64,000 nucleotides of DNA from Paraburkholderia lacunae (GTDB taxonomy: Bacteria > Pseudomonadota > Gammaproteobacteria > Burkholderiales > Burkholderiaceae), in NCBI RefSeq assembly GCF_003353175.1, contig NZ_QHKS01000026.1, forward strand, positions 53,480-117,479. The letters run 5' to 3'. Under the pieces are notes generated by a model. That model made no database searches and was not told where the DNA came from. It saw only the letters and a program-made list of their open reading frames with translations. Positions 34,114 to 42,593 of this stretch are shown here, one piece after another. Positions within the stretch are counted from its first letter, which is position 1; every line of letters begins with the position of its first letter. The position numbers were made by a program, and so were the translations under genes.

Positions 34114-36108
34114 TTATGCCTGGTCCGGGAGCAGGTCAGCCATGGGCGGGTCTTTTTCATTTTTCTTCATGGCGAGCGACGGAAACTGCACCGCGACGAG
34201 TGTCGAGCCAGGCGATGACTCGATATCGAATATGCCGCCCAATCTGCCGACACGCGCGCGCATGCTGTGCATGCCCGTTCCATGGTGGTCCGTGTCAGCA
34301 CCGGGAGCGATACCCACGCCATTGTCGTGGACCGTGACCCGCAGACCCTGCTCGTCATGGCACATCCCGACTTCGACACGGCTCGCGCGGCTGTGCTTGA
34401 AAACGTTCGTCAATGCTTCCTGCAAGATGCGCATGATTTCCAGGCTTTTTGCCGCCGGCAGCACGCAACCCTCGATGCCGGAAGCGTGCCAGCGACATTC
34501 GATGCCCTCTGTGTCGAGCAGACGCGTCAAGCGGTGCCGCAACGGCGCTATCTGGTCGGCCAGCGTGGTCTCGCCGTAATGCTGGCTGGCTGCCGAATCG
34601 ATGATGATGCGCAGATCGTCGCGCAACTCTTTCAGGATGGACAGGAACCGCTGTGGTGGAACATCGTGCGGTGCGCGTTCGAGTGTCACGATACTGCTCA
34701 CCAGCGTGCCCCCGAGGCCGTCGTGCAGGTCATGCGCAAGATTGAGTCGTTCGCCGAGGCGGGCGTTGGCGATTTCCAGTTCATGCTGGCGCTGCAAGGT
34801 ACGCGTAAGCTCGGATCTGGCCGCCTCGACGCTTTGCGCCAGATCCTTGTTGAAGCCTTCGATCCGGCGCAGGTTGGCGATAAACTGCCGGCCTAGCATG
34901 AGCGCCATGCCGACCATCAGCAATTGCGACGTCAGCGCGGTGTAGTAGATGTTGTCGTGGAGGATCGCGAGAAAGGCCAGCAGATCGTGGAGGCCGGCGG
35001 CCACGAAGACCGCCACGCAACATCCGAGAATACGGTGCTCAGTATTCCCGCGGCGCCACGCAAAGAAGAGGAAGACCAGGCTGGTCGCAAAGTAGTGGAG
35101 GGCCTGCGCCGTCTCCAACAGTGCGCGCAGGTTCTGTACCCGCTGGTGTGACTGACAGGCGAGTACGACACTGGAGAGGACGACAACGCCCCACAGCACA
35201 CGCTCGTAGCGTGGCCAGCGCCGCGCGCAGAATCGCAGGATGAAGACTGTGTACGAGGCGCAGTACACCGAGAAGGCAATGGTGTTGACGATCTCCCAGC
35301 CGTCGGTACTGGCGAACGGCCAGGTGCTGGTCGCCACCTGGTTGTAGCCCACAACCCACCATGCGAGCGTCGTGACGGCAAACCAGCCATAGACGGTTTC
35401 CTTGCTTCGCATCAGCCACATCGACAGGAAGAAGCAGCCCAGCGTGGCGGTGACCGCGAGGCTGACCAGCTGCAGATCGAGCCGGACGCGGCGTGCGTCG
35501 TCAAAGCGGGCCTGCATCAGAGCAGGCGGCCCGATTGCAGCGGGGCCCAATCCGGCTTGATACATGGCGATTCCCGAAACACGCACGAGCAGGGTATTGG
35601 TGCCTTCGTGCAGGAGTGCGGCCGGCAACAGCAGATAACGCGGCGTGTTCCAGGCTCGCGACAGCGGCTCCGTAAGATGCGTATCTCGATTCAGCAGCGT
35701 ACCGTTCAGATAGATCGCGCCTGACATGTTGAGATAGTCGAGCAGGACGGCGCTGGGTGCGTCGACGCGCACCTGTTGCCAGGTCAGCCGGTACCACACG
35801 ACGCCATCGAAATCGGGCCAGCGCGTCGACCAGTAGTCCGGGAGCTTGACGTCGACCCATCCGGTGGCCGGAGGCTGGGCTCGCTCGATTGGGATGGCGG
35901 ATGGCGCAGCCAGCGTTTGGGCGCGGACGGCTTCGACGCGGGAAAACGAGGGCGTTTCAGCAGGCGGGGTGACGGGTGCGAGCGCCCATGATGAGGGCGC
36001 GAGCATGCACGCGCAAATTACGGCAGCCAGCCATACGAGCGCGCTTCGAAGACCGCTTGCGTACGTGAACTGACGGCAAGCTTCTTGTAAATATTTCTTA
36101 TATGGCAT
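34114..36108 (-). CDS. 7TM-DISM-type sensor histidine kinase
   Basis: 664 residues. After a signal-like helix (about 24-44), residues 50-195 form a beta-rich extracytoplasmic domain with the jelly-roll features of 7TM-DISM receptors (WYRLTWQQVRV, YLNGTLLNRD, GTNTLLVRVSG). About seven membrane helices follow (about 210-405), then a coiled coil, the NarL-type phosphoacceptor box LAHDLHDGLGGTLVSS with His at about residue 460, and a HATPase with TNVFKHSRASRVEV, DNGVGIA and GTGMHSM. The DISM domain often binds carbohydrate-like ligands. The start at 36108 lies 91 bases inside the upstream response-regulator gene; a downstream ATG (MLAPSSW) would cut the signal helix, so the overlap is probably real. 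Confidence 0.88.
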   Translation of the reverse strand: MPYKKYLQEACRQFTYASGLRSALVWLAAVICACMLAPSSWALAPVTPPAETPSFSRVEAVRAQTLAAPSAIPIERAQPPATGWVDVKLPDYWSTRWPDFDGVVWYRLTWQQVRVDAPSAVLLDYLNMSGAIYLNGTLLNRDTHLTEPLSRAWNTPRYLLLPAALLHEGTNTLLVRVSGIAMYQAGLGPAAIGPPALMQARFDDARRVRLDLQLVSLAVTATLGCFFLSMWLMRSKETVYGWFAVTTLAWWVVGYNQVATSTWPFASTDGWEIVNTIAFSVYCASYTVFILRFCARRWPRYERVLWGVVVLSSVVLACQSHQRVQNLRALLETAQALHYFATSLVFLFFAWRRGNTEHRILGCCVAVFVAAGLHDLLAFLAILHDNIYYTALTSQLLMVGMALMLGRQFIANLRRIEGFNKDLAQSVEAARSELTRTLQRQHELEIANARLGERLNLAHDLHDGLGGTLVSSIVTLERAPHDVPPQRFLSILKELRDDLRIIIDSAASQHYGETTLADQIAPLRHRLTRLLDTEGIECRWHASGIEGCVLPAAKSLEIMRILQEALTNVFKHSRASRVEVGMCHDEQGLRVTVHDNGVGIAPGADTDHHGTGMHSMRARVGRLGGIFDIESSPGSTLVAVQFPSLAMKKNEKDPPMADLLPDQA

Positions 36109-36800
36109 CCGACCGTCAGCTTCGATAATGACAGGACATCGGCGATTTCACGGTTGGTCAACCCCTTGGACACCAGTGAGAGAATCTCGATCTCGCGTGC
36201 ACTCAAAGATGTTGTGACGTCACCTTCCCGTAATGTCCTGGCTGTCGGCTTCGCCAACAGCGTTCCCCCGGTACCGATCAGTTGAAGAATGCGTCTGGCG
36301 ACAAACGGATCAATCGGTGCCCCGCCCCGCAGCGCGCTGCGGATCGACAACGCAATCTCGACTTCGTCGCGCTCCTTGAGCAAATAGCCGGTCGCGCCAG
36401 CTTGCAGAGCGGTCACGACGACCTCTTCGGTATTCCACATGGAGATTACCAGAATCGGCAACGTCGTATCACGCTGATGAAGCACGCGGATAAGGTCGAC
36501 GCCGTTGCCGTCCGGCAGGCCGACGTCGATCAGCGCCATGGCGATCGGCTGTTCGGCGAGAAGCGCTTTTGCCTGGGCGATGCTGCCCGCAAACAGCAGC
36601 GCTTCGCTCGTGTAGCCCAGCGAAATGAGCATGTCGCGAAAGCGGATCTGCGTGAGCGGATCGTCTTCGACGATCAATATCGGGCCGGGTAGCAGTGAGT
36701 CGTCGGGACTCGAGGCGACGTTCGTCATGGGTGAGTTCAGCGTTGGCCACGAGGATTGCTGCTTGGTATCCGCCTGGGTTTGCAACGTACGCGTTTCCAT
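36018..36800 (-). CDS. NarL/FixJ-type response regulator
   Basis: 260 residues. An N-terminal tail of ~40 residues precedes the receiver domain (about 42-160): LIVEDDPLTQIRF gives the acidic pair, ALIDVGLPDGNGVDLI the phosphoacceptor Asp, and SMWNTEEVV and GYLLKERD the conserved Thr/Ser and Lys regions. About 195-258 is the LuxR-type helix-turn-helix (LSAREIEILSLVSKGLTNREIADVLSLSKLTV). It overlaps the start of the 7TM-DISM kinase gene by 91 bases and surely forms a two-component pair with it. The start could also be a later ATG at 36728, because neither has a good ribosome-binding site. Targets are unknown. Confidence 0.92.
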   Translation of the reverse strand: METRTLQTQADTKQQSSWPTLNSPMTNVASSPDDSLLPGPILIVEDDPLTQIRFRDMLISLGYTSEALLFAGSIAQAKALLAEQPIAMALIDVGLPDGNGVDLIRVLHQRDTTLPILVISMWNTEEVVVTALQAGATGYLLKERDEVEIALSIRSALRGGAPIDPFVARRILQLIGTGGTLLAKPTARTLREGDVTTSLSAREIEILSLVSKGLTNREIADVLSLSKLTVGCHIRNIYKKLAVSSRTQAVFEARSYGWLP

Positions 36801-37138
36801 TTTATCGGGAGGCCCGGGTTTTTTAAAAGCGAAGCCCCTACGTCACTTTGGTAGAGTCTGGCAGCAGGGGCGCAAGGCGCAATACCTCGTTTGCGGGATC
36901 GGCCTGCACTCGCCGCGTGGATATTGCCCGTCTGCAGTATCCACTCCCACGGAATACCCGGATGGGAGATGTTTATTTCATTGTTTGAAAATGGTCCATA
37001 CCTGGTTTGAGGTATGGCGATCCTCATTTCCGTATGTGAGGATCGTATCAGCATGCACTGCCGATAATCTTTATGAAAGCTACGATACGGGGTTGGCGGT
37101 CGAGGGACGACTGCCTGGCGAGCGTCGCGAATTCAAAA
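36801..37138. other. Intergenic region between response regulator and peroxiredoxin
   Basis: About 340 bases. It contains two abutting inverted repeats at 36996-37045 (listed separately) and presumably the promoter of the response-regulator gene. The plus-strand frames here are not protein-like. Confidence 0.4.
36996..37045. repeat. Two abutting inverted repeats
   Basis: First: CCATACCT / AGGTATGG around a 6-base loop (36996-37017). Second, starting at the very next base: CGATCCTCA / TGAGGATCG around a 10-base loop (37018-37045). Both stems are perfect. They lie beyond the 3' end of the minus-strand peroxiredoxin and upstream of the response regulator, so they may be a double terminator or a pair of regulatory sites; neither carries a T-run. 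Confidence 0.7.
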
Positions 37139-37612
37139 TCATAACGAGCGACGATACAGTGGAGAAGACGGCGGGTAGTGCGCAAGGCGACACTGCAGGG
37201 AAAGGGCTTTCGCCAACGAAAGATGCTCGTCGGACAACAGCGGATACGGCAGTTGCAGACGCTCGACGGCGCCTCTCTGATACGGCGTATCTTGCGTCGA
37301 AAGTCCGAAGATATAGCTCGCGCCGGCCGCCTTGATTTGCGCGGCGCGATCGCGGAAGGCGCATGACTGTGGCGTGCATCCCGCAGCGCCGGGGATCGAC
37401 ACCCACCCATCGGGCAGCGGCCCGTCAGGAAGCTTTTTCCAGGGGTAAGCGTAAATAACGACGCGTCCCGCGAGACGACTCAGGTCAACAGAGTCTCCGT
37501 CCGTCGAGTTCAAAGCAATGCCTGGCACGGACTGTCCCATCAGGTGGCTTGACCCACCGTCGTCTATAGGTACCGGCATGGTTGACCAGTCGATGGTCGT
37601 CGTATCGTTCAT
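37139..37612 (-). pseudogene. BCP/AhpC-type peroxiredoxin, C-terminus probably frameshifted
   Basis: 157 residues from ATG 37612, preceded by a GAGAG site; the frame upstream of it is not peroxiredoxin-like. The redox core is intact: VVIYAYPWKKLPDG, then GAAGCTPQSCAFRD with the peroxidatic Cys (and a second Cys five residues on), GASYIFGLSTQDTPYQ and LPYPLLSDEHLSLAKALSL. After that the sequence turns into CRLAHYPPSSPLY and stops, whereas family members continue with TLIKRLTL..RI-type strands. A neighbouring frame contains a loosely similar stretch (FATLARQ...RIVAFIKII), suggesting a frameshift. It should reduce peroxides if still folded. It is divergent from the GntR gene. Confidence 0.55.
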
Positions 37613-37826
37613 GTTTAGCTCTCTCGGTGAGCCGACGACTGATGGGACGCCCAAAAAACAAAAAGCCCCATCGTTGCCCAACATCAACCGGAATGAGCGT
37701 GGCTGGAACAACGCCAGGCGAGGCCGCAATTGCTCAAGATAAATCGCGCGGAAGAGCATCACCCCAAGAGTGACCAAAACCAAGGGTTTCTACTTATTTG
37801 GCCGCTATATTGGCTTGATATATTGA

Positions 37827-37846
37827 ATCCACGGATACAAATATCC
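37827..37846. promoter_or_regulatory. Candidate GntR operator
   Basis: Overlapping dyads ATCC-AC-GGAT and GGATA-CAAA-TATCC within an AT-rich segment between the divergent peroxiredoxin and GntR genes, 110 bases before the GntR start. The spacing and symmetry suit a GntR dimer; no direct evidence. Confidence 0.35.
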
Positions 37847-37955
37847 AGTCTTACAAATATATTTCATCTTGGGGCATGGCCACCCCGCGGCGCGTGGAGG
37901 CAGTTCTGCCCTCAGTGCGACACGGCTTTTATCGGTCAATCGGTTAATCGGGATC

Positions 37956-38627
37956 ATGGAAGAAAGCGTTCAGTCCTTTCGTGCAGGCTTCGCGGTAACA
38001 GCGGAAGAGCAGGCATACAGCTACGTTCTGTACCGCATCCGGATGGGCGTTTATCGCGCGGGCGATCGTCTGATTCCGGAAGAGATCGCGGCCGACATCG
38101 ACACGAGCCGCATGCCGGTGCGCGAAGCATTCCGCAGACTCGCCAGCGAAGGGCTCGTCGTCATCCGTCCAAACCGTGGGGCGATTGTCCGGGGGCTCGA
38201 TGCGGACGAAATGGAAGAGGTCTTCTGCATGCGTGGCGCGCTCGAAGGCCTCGCAGCCAGGATGGCGCTGCCCGGCATCAAACCCGCACACATTGCGGAG
38301 CTCGGCCGGCTCGTCGAAGTGATGGAAAGTCACGAGCAGGACGCGCATCAGTGGGTGAGCGCGCACCGTAATTTTCATGAGTACCTTTGCCAGCTGAGCG
38401 GACGCAAACGTCTTGTCTCTCAGATTGCCGGTCTTCATACCGTCGTCGAACCGCATATGCGGCTCTGGTTGCAACTCGCCGCGAAGCCGACGTCGTCGCG
38501 CGACGACCATATGACGATTATCGATGCCATCAAAAGCGGCGATCCCGTAGCGGTGGAGGCGGTAGTTCGGGAGCACATCGAAGCGACGGTTCCTGCCATC
38601 CGGCAATGGATGACGTCGGGCCGCTAA
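37956..38627 (+). CDS. GntR/FadR-family (FCD) regulator
   Basis: 223 residues from ATG 37956, with GGGA just upstream. The winged helix (about 15-80) shows YVLYRIRMGVYRAGDRLIPEE, the recognition helix SRMPVREAFRRLASEGLV and the wing RGAIVRGL. An all-helical FCD effector domain (about 90-215) follows, with the Asp and His residues that usually hold a metal and a carboxylate ligand (for example HRNFHEYL and HMRLWL..., EHIEA). It opens a run of same-strand genes for an ABC importer, an aminotransferase and a gamma-glutamyltransferase and very likely controls them, with the imported compound or a breakdown product as effector. Confidence 0.92.
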   Translation: MEESVQSFRAGFAVTAEEQAYSYVLYRIRMGVYRAGDRLIPEEIAADIDTSRMPVREAFRRLASEGLVVIRPNRGAIVRGLDADEMEEVFCMRGALEGLAARMALPGIKPAHIAELGRLVEVMESHEQDAHQWVSAHRNFHEYLCQLSGRKRLVSQIAGLHTVVEPHMRLWLQLAAKPTSSRDDHMTIIDAIKSGDPVAVEAVVREHIEATVPAIRQWMTSGR

Positions 38628-38743
38628 AAAAATACATTGCTCGCAGCAAAGCAAGTTTTGTAAAGCATTAGTTCTACGAATAAACAAAGGGTGCGGCTGA
38701 AGAAATGGCTGCAGATGACTACCACCAACGTTTGAGCCTCGAC

Positions 38744-39538
38744 ATGAAACGACTCGCAAAGAAGCTGCTGGGACTGGTCGTATGCGCGCTTGCGCTGAAT
38801 GCGCACGCAAAGGATTGGAAAGACATCCGCATCGGCTATGAGGGTGCCTATCCGCCGTTCTCGTCGATTCAGCCGGACGGCCAGCCGGTTGGTTTCGATA
38901 TCGACATGATCCATGCGCTGTGCGCGCAGATGCATGCGAACTGCACGCTGGTGCAGATCAACTGGGACGGCCTGATTCCCGCGCTGCAGGCGGAGAAGAT
39001 CGACGCGATCGTCGCCTCCGTGGCGATTACGGCCGAACGCAAGCAGAAGGTCGATTTCACCGAAAAGTACTACAACTCGCCGCGCAGACTGATCGCGCCC
39101 AAGGCGACCGCGATCAAGGACGCGACACCGGCCGAGTTGAAGGGCAAGCGCGTTGGCGTGCAGCGGGGCACGCTGGCCGATAAATACGCGAGTGCCTATT
39201 GGGCGCAGAGCGGCGTTCAGATCGTGCGTTACGCAACGCAGGACGAGGCTTACATGGACCTCCGTTCCGGCCGTCTCGACGCCGGCTTGCAGGATGCGAC
39301 GGCCGCCTATAGCGCATTTCTGACCAAGCCGGAAGGCGCGAATTTCAAGTTCCTGGGCCAGCCGATCCTCGGTACGACACCGGAGCAGAAAGCTCTGCTC
39401 GGTGAAGGCTACGGCATTCCCGTCCGAAAGGGCGACGACGACCTGAAGCAGCAGTTCAACCGCGCGATCGAAGCGATTCGCGCAAACGGCGTGTACCAGT
39501 CGATCGAGAAAAGGTATTTCGACTTCGACATCTACTGA
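38744..39538 (+). CDS. Periplasmic amino-acid/polyamine-type solute-binding protein
   Basis: 264 residues from ATG 38744, chosen because a signal peptide (MKRLAKKLLGLVVCALALNAHA) starts exactly there; ATG 38705 is the only alternative. The mature protein is a type II binding protein of the lysine/arginine/ornithine/histidine cluster: IRIGYEGAYPPFSSIQPDG, VGFDIDMIHAL, AIVASVAITAERKQKVDFTEKYY, KGKRVGVQRGT and the ending YQSIEKRYFDFDIY. Two permease genes follow directly. The cationic-type pocket would fit arginine-, ornithine- or opine-like compounds, but ligand identity is inference. Confidence 0.9.
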   Translation: MKRLAKKLLGLVVCALALNAHAKDWKDIRIGYEGAYPPFSSIQPDGQPVGFDIDMIHALCAQMHANCTLVQINWDGLIPALQAEKIDAIVASVAITAERKQKVDFTEKYYNSPRRLIAPKATAIKDATPAELKGKRVGVQRGTLADKYASAYWAQSGVQIVRYATQDEAYMDLRSGRLDAGLQDATAAYSAFLTKPEGANFKFLGQPILGTTPEQKALLGEGYGIPVRKGDDDLKQQFNRAIEAIRANGVYQSIEKRYFDFDIY

Positions 39539-39576
39539 CATTTCCAGCGCATCGAAGTAGGTGCACGTTTGTCGCG

Positions 39577-40305
39577 ATGTCTGTCGAAGCGTTTACGGGT
39601 CGGACCATGCTCGAACTACAGCAGTACTTTCCAGCGCTTTTACGGGGTGCCGGCATCACGCTCATTCTCGCCGCGCTGTCCGTGGTGCTTGCGGTGTGTA
39701 TCGGCATGGCCGGCGCGGTGGCGAAGGTCTACGGCTCGCGTTGGCTCGGCTCGCTGGCTTCGGCCTATACGACGCTCGTTAGGGGCGTGCCGGAGTTCGT
39801 CATGATGCTGCTCGTGTTCTACGGCGGGCAACTGATCCTCAATCAGTTAGCGTCGGTGATGGGGTTTCACGCGCCGGATGTCGATGCATTCGCCGCTGCC
39901 GTGCTGACGATCGGTTTCATCTTCGGCGCGTACTACGCGGAAACATTCCGCGGCGCGATTCTGGGGGTGCCGCGCGGGCAGATGGAGGCGGCGCGTGCGT
40001 ATGGTTTTTCGGGCTGGCTCGCGTTCCGGCGCATCCTCTTTCCGCAGATGATGCGCCTCGCACTGCCGGCTGCCGTCAACAACTGGCTAGTCCTTCTGAA
40101 GGCCACGGCGATGGCGTCGCTCATCGGCTTGCACGATGTGATGTTCATCGCCGATCAGGCCGGCCGCACGACGCAAGCGCCGATGACGTTCTATCTCGCT
40201 GCCTGCGCGGTGTATCTCGTGGTCACATCAGGTTCGACGGCCTGTCTTGCACGAGCACGCGGGTACCTGTACCGAGGCGTTCGCGAGGGGAGCCTGCACC
40301 GATGA
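39577..40305 (+). CDS. ABC importer permease, HisM/HisQ family (first)
   Basis: 242 residues with about five transmembrane helices. The polar amino-acid permease signature is clear: an N-terminal ALLRGAGITLILAALSVVLAV, the conserved TLVRGVPEFVMMLLVFYGG, and the EAA loop (EAARAYGFSGWLAFRRILFPQMMRL) that docks the ATPase. It pairs with the second permease, whose start overlaps its stop in an ATGA junction. It lies 38 bases after the binding-protein gene. Confidence 0.92.
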   Translation: MSVEAFTGRTMLELQQYFPALLRGAGITLILAALSVVLAVCIGMAGAVAKVYGSRWLGSLASAYTTLVRGVPEFVMMLLVFYGGQLILNQLASVMGFHAPDVDAFAAAVLTIGFIFGAYYAETFRGAILGVPRGQMEAARAYGFSGWLAFRRILFPQMMRLALPAAVNNWLVLLKATAMASLIGLHDVMFIADQAGRTTQAPMTFYLAACAVYLVVTSGSTACLARARGYLYRGVREGSLHR

Positions 40306-41027
40306 CATACGAGCAGTTCGGACCGTTGTTTTCGTCGTACGCGAGCGGCCTGTGGGTAACCGTTCAACTCACGGTCTTCTCTCTTGCGTTGGGTTTGCTG
40401 ATCGCGATTCCTCTCGCAGTGCTTCGTGTTTCGCCAAACCGTGCCGTGAGCGGCCCCGTTGCCGTCTACACGTGGTTCATACGCGGCACGCCTTTGCTCG
40501 CGCAACTGATGATCGTCTACTACGGCTTCGGTCAGTTCCAGTGGATGCAGGACGCGTGGCAGCGCGGCGATCCAGTCCTGTCCTTGTTGCGCGATCCGTA
40601 CTATTGCGCGCTGCTTGCGTTGACGGCCAACACGTGTGCATACACGACTGAGATTCTTGCGGGCGCATTGCGAGCGACACCTTACGGCGAGATCGAAGCC
40701 GCACTGGCATTCGGCATGAGCCGGATGATGGCGTGGAGACGAATTCTGCTGCCGTCGGCACTGCGTCGATTCATTCCAGCGTATAGCAACGAAGTCATTT
40801 TGATGCTGCATGGCACGTCGCTCGTGAGCGCCATCACGATTGTCGATCTGACAGGCGTCGCGCGCGATTTCTACGCAAATTACTACGCGCCGTTTGAGGC
40901 GTTTATCTCGGTAGGGACGGTCTATTTCGGCCTGACGACGATCATCGCATTGCTGGTCCGGCTCACCGAGCGCAGATACCTGGTTTATCTGCGTCCCCAG
41001 AACTTTGCGACACTCGCTAAAGGCTAG
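40302..41027 (+). CDS. ABC importer permease, HisM/HisQ family (second)
   Basis: 241 residues, about five helices. It shows GLWVTVQLTVFSLALGLLIA at the start, FIRGTPLLAQLMIVYYG, and the EAA loop EIEAALAFGMSRMMAWRRIL. Its ATG overlaps the previous stop by four bases, so the two membrane subunits are translationally coupled. No ATP-binding subunit gene follows: 176 bases later begins an aminotransferase. The importer must borrow an ATPase encoded elsewhere. Confidence 0.92.
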   Translation: MTYEQFGPLFSSYASGLWVTVQLTVFSLALGLLIAIPLAVLRVSPNRAVSGPVAVYTWFIRGTPLLAQLMIVYYGFGQFQWMQDAWQRGDPVLSLLRDPYYCALLALTANTCAYTTEILAGALRATPYGEIEAALAFGMSRMMAWRRILLPSALRRFIPAYSNEVILMLHGTSLVSAITIVDLTGVARDFYANYYAPFEAFISVGTVYFGLTTIIALLVRLTERRYLVYLRPQNFATLAKG

Positions 41028-41203
41028 AACACGCCACATGAATGCATTGACTGTCGAAAATCTGCACGAAGAAGGACATCCCCGGGAGGTCTTGAAAGCA
41101 CCGAGGAGCGAGCGGCTACAACGTTTCCTGTCGGGAGCTGTGAAATAGGCCGGCTTTAAGAGAAGAACACGAACGTGGACGAGACGAATCAAGGAACGAT
41201 CAA

Positions 41204-42574
41204 ATGCAAACCCTGAAGCAGAACGACATCAATCATCATCTTCACCCGTACACCAATCTGAGTGTTCATCGCGAAGTGGGACCGATGGTGATAGAGCGCG
41301 GCGAGGGCGTGTACGTCTACGATACCGACGGCAAGCGTTATATCGAGGGACTGGGCGGGCTTTTCTGCGCATCGCTTGGCTTTAGCGAAGCACGGCTAGC
41401 GGATGCCGCGGACAGACAGATGCGCAAGTTGCCGTTCTACCATGCGTTCGGACACAAGTCGTCCGAGCCTTCGATTTTGCTCGCAGAGAAACTGATTTCG
41501 ATGGCGCCCGTGCCGATGTCGAAAGTGTTCTTCGCGAACTCCGGGTCCGAGGCGAACGATACGGCCGTCAAGCTGATCTGGTATTTCAATAACGCCATAG
41601 GCCGGCCGCAGAAGAAGAAAATCATCTCGCGTACGCGCGCCTATCACGGCGTAACGGTTGCATCGGCGAGTCTCACCGGCTTGCCGAACAATCATCGCGA
41701 CTTCGATCTGCCTATCGACCGCATTCTGCACACCGACTGCCCGCACTTCTATCGGTACGGCATGCCGGGCGAGAGCGAAGAGCAGTTCGCCACGCGGTGC
41801 GCCGAGTCGCTGGAGCGGCTGATTCTCGAAGAGGGCGCGGATACGATCGCGGCGTTTTTTGCCGAGCCGATCATGGCGTCCGGCGGCGTCATCGTTCCGC
41901 CCGCTACGTACATGGAGAAAATCCAGGCAGTGCTGAAGCGCCACGACATTCTTCTCGTTGCCGATGAAGTGATCTGCGGCTTCGGACGCACGGGGAACAT
42001 GTTCGGTTCGCAGACGTACGGCATGCAGCCGGACATGATCACGATGGCCAAGCAGCTCTCCGCGGGTTATCTGCCGATCTCCGCGCTGATGGTCAACGAG
42101 CGCATCTACCGTGGACTCGTGAGCCAAAGCGAGAGGATCGGCACATTCGGACATGGGTTCACCTATAGCGGCCATCCTGTGTGCGCAGCCGTTGCGCTGG
42201 AGACCCTGAAGATCTACGAGGAAGACGGCATTCTCGAGCATGTGCGAGCCGTCACGCCGCACTTTCAGGAACGTGTGGCGGAGCTTGGCCGACACCCGCT
42301 CGTCGGCGAGGCGCGTGGCGCAGGGTTGCTTGCCGCCGTCGAACTGGTCGCGGACAAGGAGACCAGGGAGCCTTTCGCGCCTTCCGACGGCGTGGCGGCC
42401 TACGCGGGGATGCGCGCGTTGTCTCATGGGCTGATCACACGCGCGTTGGGCGATACCGTCAATTTCTGCCCGCCGCTCATCGTGACGCATGCGCAGATCG
42501 ACGAAATATTCGATGCCGCGAAGTGCGCACTGGACGACACGCTGGCGCTGCGTAGAGCGCAGCAGAACCATTGA
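41204..42574 (+). CDS. Class III PLP-dependent omega-aminotransferase
   Basis: 456 residues, the usual length of omega-amino acid/polyamine:pyruvate aminotransferases. AAGGA precedes the ATG. Family motifs in order: GVYVYDTDGKRYIEGLGGLF, the phosphate-binding FANSGSEANDTAVKL, ISRTRAYHGVTVASASLTG, LLVADEVICGFGRTG with the Asp that holds the pyridine nitrogen, and MAKQLSAGYLPISA with the Schiff-base Lys. The overall pattern is closest to the putrescine/beta-alanine-type group (SpuC-like). Context, a cationic-type importer and a gamma-glutamyltransferase, suggests transamination of a terminal amino group to an aldehyde using pyruvate or oxoglutarate as acceptor. Confidence 0.92.
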   Translation: MQTLKQNDINHHLHPYTNLSVHREVGPMVIERGEGVYVYDTDGKRYIEGLGGLFCASLGFSEARLADAADRQMRKLPFYHAFGHKSSEPSILLAEKLISMAPVPMSKVFFANSGSEANDTAVKLIWYFNNAIGRPQKKKIISRTRAYHGVTVASASLTGLPNNHRDFDLPIDRILHTDCPHFYRYGMPGESEEQFATRCAESLERLILEEGADTIAAFFAEPIMASGGVIVPPATYMEKIQAVLKRHDILLVADEVICGFGRTGNMFGSQTYGMQPDMITMAKQLSAGYLPISALMVNERIYRGLVSQSERIGTFGHGFTYSGHPVCAAVALETLKIYEEDGILEHVRAVTPHFQERVAELGRHPLVGEARGAGLLAAVELVADKETREPFAPSDGVAAYAGMRALSHGLITRALGDTVNFCPPLIVTHAQIDEIFDAAKCALDDTLALRRAQQNH

Positions 42575-42593
42575 CGGGACAGGGGAAACCAGA

